Below are positions 58,941-64,000 of a stretch of DNA of 64,000 nucleotides, piece after piece (within the stretch, counting starts at the first letter, position 1; each line of letters begins with the position of its first letter). The notes below the pieces were generated by a model. The model searched no databases and was not told the origin of the DNA. It saw only the letters and a list, made by a program, of their open reading frames with translations. The DNA lies in assembly GCA_002394205.1 (NCBI GenBank), contig DGTC01000053.1:10736-74735 (forward strand), in the 5' to 3' direction. A program made the translations under genes and the position numbers. The DNA is from Lachnospira sp. UBA4346 (GTDB lineage: Bacteria > Bacillota > Clostridia > Lachnospirales > Lachnospiraceae).

Positions 58941-59768
58941 CTAGGAAATGCTCAACTGTGCAATCCATGCACCAATTTCTTTTGCCAGACGAATTCTTGC
59001 ACCGCATAAAGAATGGTCTGTATGCAGTGTTATTTGTTTTTGGTTCTGCTGCGATAACTGTGTATACAGTGGCGTAATCATCTTATCCGGCGGTGCAATC
59101 GTATCACAGTCAGCTGCTATAAATAAGACATTTCGAGACTGTAAATCTGCTGCAAGGTTCTTTAATGCAAGTTTGTCTGCATATTCTCTTCCATTTTCAA
59201 ATAATGCTTCCTCGCTTGTAAGTTTCAAGCATTTCCCTTCATCACGAATCATCTCTCTAAGCTGCTGTTCTTCTCCATGTTCGAACCAATACCCCAAATC
59301 ATATGGTGCAATGGCAACTGTTCCACGAATATTTTTCAAATGTTTCGTCGCATTCAGTACAGTCATTCCCCCCATACTATGACCTACAAGAAAAATATTT
59401 TCTGTATCAATCTGAAATTCTTCTACTCTTTCTTTGGATGTAATCCAATCATAAACATGCTTGATATCCTCTGGCAGATTGCTGAAAAAATAATTTCCTT
59501 CACTGCCCCATGCCCCTCTGTGATTGACATGCACAACAACACATCCCATCCTGCGGAGGGCATGCTCCAAATCATTATTGGTCGTATATCCCGGAAAACC
59601 ATGTGACATAATAACACACGGATGTACACCCTTATATTCTCCACCCGGTGTTAAAATATAACCAAATAGATTATGATCTCCTCCATCAACTACAACTTCG
59701 CTGATATGAGGCATTTGTCTGCTATCTTCATATTCTGTATCCTGAAATAAATTTTCCACACGTAACAT
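58941..59768 (-). CDS. alpha/beta hydrolase (esterase-like)
   Basis: A 275-residue hydrolase without a signal peptide. The nucleophile elbow is VGHSMGGM near residue 130, the oxyanion region is MSHGFPGYTT near 55, and the acid and His lie in IAADCDTIAPP and HTDHSLCG. It resembles acyl-peptide or feruloyl-type esterases; substrate unknown. TTGGAGGG directly precedes ATG 59768. Confidence 0.88.
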   Translation of the reverse strand: MLRVENLFQDTEYEDSRQMPHISEVVVDGGDHNLFGYILTPGGEYKGVHPCVIMSHGFPGYTTNNDLEHALRRMGCVVVHVNHRGAWGSEGNYFFSNLPEDIKHVYDWITSKERVEEFQIDTENIFLVGHSMGGMTVLNATKHLKNIRGTVAIAPYDLGYWFEHGEEQQLREMIRDEGKCLKLTSEEALFENGREYADKLALKNLAADLQSRNVLFIAADCDTIAPPDKMITPLYTQLSQQNQKQITLHTDHSLCGARIRLAKEIGAWIAQLSIS

Positions 59769-59927
59769 ATTACCCTCCAATCTAAGACTTTTCTTTAATT
59801 CATATTATTCATAGTAGTTTTGTATGATTTATAATAACCATTTTTGTTTAAAATGTCAACCCCCTTAATATTATCCAGAAAACGATACGTTTTCTCACTC
59901 ACTCTATGTAAATGGATACATTTTAAT

Positions 59928-59956
59928 TTGCCTAAATATATTTTTCGTGTTATACT
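59928..59956 (+). promoter_or_regulatory. promoter of the DtxR/MntR-like gene
   Basis: TTGCCT (59928-59933), 17 bases, TATACT (59951-59956). The 5' leader is about 75 bases. Confidence 0.6.
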
Positions 59957-60036
59957 AGTTACTAATTGGTTGAAACGGAATATAAAGTCGAAGCAGAATC
60001 CGTGGTTATCACGCTTGCTTCAGAATGGAGAATATT

Positions 60037-60405
60037 ATGGCAGTACATGAGTCAGCAGAAAATTATCTCGAGACAATTTTAATCTTGAGCAAAAAACTTC
60101 CTGTTGTTCGCTCTGTCGATGTTGCAAATGAAATGGAGTTCAAAAAATCCAGTGTCAGCATCGCAATGAAGCATCTGCGGGAACAATCACATATTACAGT
60201 TACAAAAGAAGGATATATTTATTTAACAGAATCCGGCAAAGCAATTGCCGAAATGATTTACGAACGACACGAATTGTTAACCAAATGGTTATGCTCTTTA
60301 GGTGTAGATGCACAAGTTGCAGAAGATGATGCCTGTCGTATGGAACACGTCATCAGTCAGGAGAGCTTTGATGCCATTAAAGAATTTTTAAAGGAAGCAC
60401 TTTAA
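60037..60405 (+). CDS. DtxR/MntR-family metalloregulator (short form)
   Basis: A 122-residue regulator. Winged helix: ENYLETILILSKKLPVVRSV then ANEMEFKKSSVSIAMKHL; dimer and metal domain: ERHELLTKWLCSLGVDAQVA then EDDACRMEHVISQESF. The metal site residues (Glu/Cys/His pattern ExxACRxEH) are present. It lacks the SH3 domain, as in many clostridial MntR-like proteins. It probably binds Mn or Fe. Targets in this window, such as feoAB, are possible but unproven. Confidence 0.92.
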   Translation: MAVHESAENYLETILILSKKLPVVRSVDVANEMEFKKSSVSIAMKHLREQSHITVTKEGYIYLTESGKAIAEMIYERHELLTKWLCSLGVDAQVAEDDACRMEHVISQESFDAIKEFLKEAL

Positions 60406-60431
60406 CTGCGTTTGATAAAATTTTCTAATAA

Positions 60432-60480
60432 AATAAGACAGATATATAAACTGCTTACATTATATATCTGTCTTATTTAT
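60432..60480. terminator. bidirectional terminator
   Basis: AATAAGACAGATATATA (60432-60448) with TATATATCTGTCTTATT (60461-60477), perfect 17-base arms, T-rich on both sides. It lies between convergent genes. Confidence 0.85.
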
Positions 60481-60525
60481 TTTATTCTATTCAATTGTCT
60501 ATTATGTTCTTAAGAAAGTATGCAT

Positions 60526-61392
60526 TTATGCTTCTATACGCTCATACCCCACAAGAACGCCCTTTTCTTCTGCATAAAAACTGCATAAACCTCTTGTTCG
60601 GATAATATCTACCTGACTGTCCGGATATTTTTCAAGAATCTTAAGTCTCAGATACCCGGCCATTGCCTCATTATTACAATGACTAATTACGACATGACCG
60701 CCAATATATCCATAGTCTAACATTTCTTCAAGCATTTTATCATAAACTTTGGTCTTACCACGTGCCTTTTTCATAATTTCGAGCGTTCCCTGAACACTTG
60801 CGCGTGCAAGAATCTTGATTCCTAACAGCGCCGCAACCCCCGCTTCTAACTTATTGACACGACCATTTTTAATCAAATTATCCATATTTTCCAATGCAAA
60901 AATCAAATGTGTACGCTTCTGATACTTTAACATCTTCTGCTGCATTTCATCAAACGAAATATCCTCTAATGCAAATGAAACTGCCTTTCTTGCCAATAAT
61001 ACCATCTCAGGTCCGGTTGACTTTGAATCCAAAACAAAAATATTCTTGTCCGGATAATCTTCCTGAATCATATCCTTTGCTGCGCATGCACTGCGATAAC
61101 TTCCTGATAACTCACTCGTAATTGTAATTGCTATAACATTATCTGCCTGCTCAAATGCATCATACCACTCTTGTGGACTTGGTGACGCACTTCCTGACTT
61201 CCCACTGTAAGACTTCAGATAAGAAATCATCTCATCCACATCGAGAGTTTCATCATCTGTAAACTCTACCTCTCCAGCCTCTAATTTCAATGCCACACTT
61301 TCAAATAATACATTTCCATTAGCTGCTTCTTCTATTTCCTGCTTCATACAAGCCATATCACTTGATGAATCTACAACAACTGCCCATTTCAT
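60526..61392 (-). CDS. DegV-family fatty-acid-binding protein
   Basis: A 288-residue DegV (FakB-like) protein. Typical segments are VVDSSSDM at the start, SASPSPQEWYDAF, TITSELSGSYRSACAAKD (fatty acid contact) and LIKNGRVNKLEA. In FakA/FakB systems these proteins carry a fatty acid to be phosphorylated and used in phospholipids; no FakA gene is in the window. It has its own transcription unit. Confidence 0.92.
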   Translation of the reverse strand: MKWAVVVDSSSDMACMKQEIEEAANGNVLFESVALKLEAGEVEFTDDETLDVDEMISYLKSYSGKSGSASPSPQEWYDAFEQADNVIAITITSELSGSYRSACAAKDMIQEDYPDKNIFVLDSKSTGPEMVLLARKAVSFALEDISFDEMQQKMLKYQKRTHLIFALENMDNLIKNGRVNKLEAGVAALLGIKILARASVQGTLEIMKKARGKTKVYDKMLEEMLDYGYIGGHVVISHCNNEAMAGYLRLKILEKYPDSQVDIIRTRGLCSFYAEEKGVLVGYERIEA

Positions 61393-61571
61393 AATTAACC
61401 TCTCCTACGATATCATCGATTTTATATCAACCACACAAGATACTTTTCTAAAATACTTTTATGTATCTCGTATTTTTTTCAATATTACATAGTTTTCAAT
61501 ACTATATTATATCGTAATAGGTTTTATGTCAATGCATTTTATAAGAGTTTCTAAATTTTTATTTCGTAAAA

Positions 61572-62174
61572 CTAGACCTGAACGAACGAATCTACTTTTT
61601 CCTTTAATTGTATATCCCGCTCTTTCCAATCAGGCAAAAAATGTGTCATCAACGCATAAAATCTAGCATTATGGCTCGGTTCTAATAAATGTGTAAGTTC
61701 ATGCACAACTATCAGTTCTAAACATTTCTCCGGCTTTAGAACAAGCAGCGCATTAATACGAATTGTCTTTTTATAAATGGAGCAGCTTCCCCATCTCGTT
61801 TTCATCGTACGTATTGAAAATTTGTTGCAGTGTACCCCCATAACCGGTTCCCACTTTGCTGCCAATTCAAGTACCTTTTGATAAAGAACTGCCTTATCTT
61901 TTTCTGAAATGATAACAGGTTCTGATGTTTTCTGCTGTTGTGACTGTCTGATACGCTCCTGATGTGCAAGAATCCAATCGTATTTTTTTCTGACAAAATG
62001 TTCAATTGTGCTATTTGCAGTTCTGACGGGCGCAGTAATTACCACACGCCCGTCAGGATTTTTTACATATAAATTAATATTTTTGATTTTCTTTTTGTAA
62101 ACTGTAAGTTCAATTTCACCAACCCGCAGCAAATATCCACACGTCGCAGATTCATTTTTCGTCAAATTTCCCAC
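61572..62174 (-). CDS. M48-like metallopeptidase (YgjP/DUF45 type)
   Basis: A 200-residue protein with the zinc motif HELTHLLEPSHNARF near residue 160 and the family segment RWGSCSIYKKTIRIN. It probably is a cytoplasmic metallopeptidase; function is poorly known. GTG 62174 starts two bases after the pflA stop with no clear ribosome site, so it may be read by coupling with pflA. Confidence 0.9.
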   Translation of the reverse strand: MGNLTKNESATCGYLLRVGEIELTVYKKKIKNINLYVKNPDGRVVITAPVRTANSTIEHFVRKKYDWILAHQERIRQSQQQKTSEPVIISEKDKAVLYQKVLELAAKWEPVMGVHCNKFSIRTMKTRWGSCSIYKKTIRINALLVLKPEKCLELIVVHELTHLLEPSHNARFYALMTHFLPDWKERDIQLKEKVDSFVQV

Positions 62175-62176
62175 AA

Positions 62177-62944
62177 TTATGCTTTCAGATATCCATCATA
62201 TTTGGCAGTTTCAAGCAGTGCATTTACCTGCTCAATACGCTCTTTTGATGGTGGACGTACCTCTGACAATGAATATGGAATTCCTAAATTCTCCCATTTG
62301 AATACACCAAGTGTATGATATGGAAGTACCTCAAAACGCTGAACTGTCTTTAATTCCTTTACAAAGTCACGAAGTGCAATCAAATCTTCATCATCATCCG
62401 TAACTCCCGGTACTAATACATTACGAATCCACATATTCTTGCCGTGATCTGATAAATATTTTGCCATCTGTAAAATATTTTCATTGGTCCAGCCTGTCAA
62501 ATCCTTATGTTTTGCAAGGTTCATCTGTTTAATATCCAACATAAACAAATCTGTATACTTCATCAATTCATTAAATTTTGAAATAAATGGCTCTTCTAAC
62601 GTAAACGGATTACCTGACGTGTCTAATGTTGTATTTACACCTTTTTCATGTGCAATACGGAATAGCTCTGTCACAAAATCAATCTGTAAGAGTGCTTCTC
62701 CACCACTGACTGTAATTCCGCCGTCCTTTTTCCAATAAGAATGGAATCGATATGCCTTCTTAAATGCTTCTTCTGGTGTCTCAAATGTGCCGCCTTCCAT
62801 ATTCCATGTTTCGGGATTGTGGCAGAATTTGCAGCGCATTGCACAACCCTGTAAAAATATGATATAACGTACACCTGGTCCATCTACAGAACCAAAACTT
62901 TCTATCGAATGAATTCTACCTTTGATTTCTTTTCCTTCGCTCAT
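62177..62944 (-). CDS. pflA: pyruvate formate-lyase activating enzyme
   Basis: A 255-residue radical-SAM activase that puts the glycyl radical on PflB. Cluster motif CAMRCKFCHNPETW near residues 34-47, SAM motif SGGEALLQ near 80, and the typical start RIHSIESFGSVDGPGVR. GAGAGGAGATTATA gives a strong ribosome site. It is separated from pflB by a PNPOx-like gene and terminator, so it has its own transcription. A 28-codon ORF overlaps its start (see findings). Confidence 0.96.
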   Translation of the reverse strand: MSEGKEIKGRIHSIESFGSVDGPGVRYIIFLQGCAMRCKFCHNPETWNMEGGTFETPEEAFKKAYRFHSYWKKDGGITVSGGEALLQIDFVTELFRIAHEKGVNTTLDTSGNPFTLEEPFISKFNELMKYTDLFMLDIKQMNLAKHKDLTGWTNENILQMAKYLSDHGKNMWIRNVLVPGVTDDDEDLIALRDFVKELKTVQRFEVLPYHTLGVFKWENLGIPYSLSEVRPPSKERIEQVNALLETAKYDGYLKA

Positions 62945-63216
62945 TATAATCTCCTCTCTTAAAACAATACTGGGGCAAATTTCTAGATTGATGTCTATTC
63001 ATTGAGCCTCTCCCCTTACGACTCCATAAACACAACGTATCTTTATGTATACTGTATGCAATTTTACACCATACATAAATTCGAATCGAAAGGGCAAAGC
63101 CCCAAAACTTATTATATACAAACATCTCTATTTCATTCTGTATAAAAACGTATCACATACCCTTTATCCGCTCTCTGCTGATAAAAGATGTATTTTCTAC
63201 GTTGTTATATGGATTA

Positions 63217-63693
63217 TTATGACTCATTGACAAGCTTTCCTGTCATATGCTCAATGGATAATTCAAGCAGTTGAACTCGTGCAGCTGCCTTTTTCATTTC
63301 TTCTTCCACAGATTCTGCAGTCGGATGATACTTTAATCCGAGTTTTCTAACATGTTCGTAAGTCTTTTCCTTATCTTCAACCAATGTAATGGTTCCAAAT
63401 ACAACAACACTCGTCACATTCCATGCCCAGTCACCTTCTTTTTGGAAACCTGTATTATGTGTACAAAATGATACGCGATTATCTTTGCGTAAAGCATCTA
63501 TTTTATGTCCTTCTTTTGCACAGTGGAAGTAGATTTTTCCTGCTTCCTCATCATAATAGAAATTTATCGGAATTCCATACGGGTATCCATTCTCACCAAT
63601 CATGGATAAAACACCACGTTTCTCTTCCTTTAATATCTGTATACATTCTTCATTCGAAACCTGTTGTTTGAATCTTCTCATTTTTCGAAACAT
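63217..63693 (-). CDS. pyridoxamine 5'-phosphate oxidase-like (PNPOx-fold) protein
   Basis: A 158-residue split-barrel flavoprotein of the NimA/MSMEG-like type (RFKQQVSNEECIQILKEEKR, GVLSMIGENGYPYGIPINF, FHCAKEGHKIDALRKD). Members bind FMN and reduce nitro compounds or act on unknown substrates. A GGTG site lies five bases before the ATG. It lies between pflB and pflA on the same strand. Confidence 0.9.
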   Translation of the reverse strand: MFRKMRRFKQQVSNEECIQILKEEKRGVLSMIGENGYPYGIPINFYYDEEAGKIYFHCAKEGHKIDALRKDNRVSFCTHNTGFQKEGDWAWNVTSVVVFGTITLVEDKEKTYEHVRKLGLKYHPTAESVEEEMKKAAARVQLLELSIEHMTGKLVNES

Positions 63694-63809
63694 TGAAACA
63701 CCTTTTCCTATTCTTAATCATTAAATATCTAAAAAAGCCATTGATACCTATAAAATCGCAAGGAATCACTTATAATAATAACTATATAGAAATGAATTTT
63801 CCTTATAGC

Positions 63810-63848
63810 AAAAAAGCAGGAACGATTCATAAGGAATCGCCCCCGCTC
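63810..63848 (-). terminator. terminator of pflB
   Basis: On the minus strand AGCGGGGGCGATTC-CTTAT-GAATCGTTCCTGC, with two internal mismatched pairs, then TTTTTT (63810-63815). Confidence 0.75.
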
Positions 63849-63899
63849 TTCAAGTTCTATACAACTCTATGCAATCTGCGTGTCATTTCTGACCGATTC

Positions 63900-64000
63900 T
63901 TACATATGATCGTGGAATGTTCTTGAAATTACATCCATCTGCTGTTCCTTTGTAAGGTCGATGAACTTAACAGCATATCCAGATACACGGATTGTGAAGT
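63900..64000 (-). CDS. pflB: pyruvate formate-lyase (formate acetyltransferase), C-terminal end
   Basis: Only the last 33 residues lie in the window. They read FTIRVSGYAVKFIDLTKEQQ, then MDVISRTFHDHM and stop. This is the C-terminus of PflB, which holds the glycyl radical in RVSGYAV (Gly of SGY). The enzyme splits pyruvate into acetyl-CoA and formate in anaerobes. It is the target of PflA in the same region. Confidence 0.96.
   Translation of the reverse strand, partial: FTIRVSGYAVKFIDLTKEQQMDVISRTFHDHM

Overview
The window looks like chromosomal DNA of a low-GC, anaerobic, motile gut Clostridium, most likely a Lachnospiraceae species (Bacillota). The reasons are AT-rich spacers, strong AGGAGG ribosome sites, sigma-A promoters with 17-base spacers, two methyl-accepting chemotaxis receptors, pyruvate formate-lyase with its activase, FeoAB, a clostridial ferredoxin-rich amine oxidation operon, and many short regulators. 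I see no rRNA, tRNA, CRISPR array or intact insertion sequence. The window does hold many gene remnants and several dispersed repeats, so parts of it are decaying accessory DNA.

Layout. 1-5.2 kb: the 5' part of a chemotaxis receptor, a stand-alone TrpB2-type synthase with a possible leader peptide, a Crp/Fnr regulator and thioredoxin. 5.2-8.8 kb: a soluble CxxC metal-binding protein, a CPC-type P1B ATPase and a divergent AraC regulator. 8.8-10.8 kb: a sirtuin remnant and an AbiE-type toxin-antitoxin pair with a palindromic promoter. 11.2-14 kb: a redox cluster (quinone-oxidoreductase-like, VOC, nitroreductase) divergent from an HxlR regulator. 14.2-17.3 kb: feoB, feoA and a second AraC regulator of the same type as the first. 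18-22.7 kb: an operon with three radical-SAM or Fe-S proteins, a flavin-reductase-like protein carrying a cysteine-rich ACGX tail (frame-shifted here) and a SnoaL-fold protein. Its promoter carries the same exact 16-base palindromic element as the promoter of a MarR-rarA operon at 24.7-26.6 kb.

26.9-33.5 kb is one long operon: PII protein, amino-acid permease, an ornithine-cyclodeaminase-like protein (tyramine oxidase subunit B type), a RidA stump, and a four-subunit HcnABC-like FAD/Fe-S dehydrogenase. It is led by a terminator-like hairpin and faces a LysR gene. 34.6-42.7 kb has cyclophilin-like-fold proteins mixed with flavodoxins, an in-frame flavodoxin-alcohol dehydrogenase fusion, an MBL-fold hydrolase and an alpha/beta hydrolase, plus wrecked regulators, facing a LysR gene at 43.2 kb. 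44-48.7 kb has a sirtuin, an NAD(P)-binding protein, a PNPOx-ferredoxin fusion and a double SnoaL protein. Three of these genes share near-identical promoters built around paired 17-base GTAA-N9-TTAC elements. 48.7-64 kb looks more like core genome: YkvI-type transporter, receptor, TetR, XRE, diguanylate cyclase, surface protein, HAD phosphatase, cell-wall amidase, hydrolase, DtxR-like regulator, DegV, metallopeptidase, pflA and the 3' end of pflB.

The strongest candidates for an under-described system are the MarR-linked ACGX radical-SAM operon and the GTAAC promoter family. All family assignments come from reading translated sequence and from memory of the families; no search was run.
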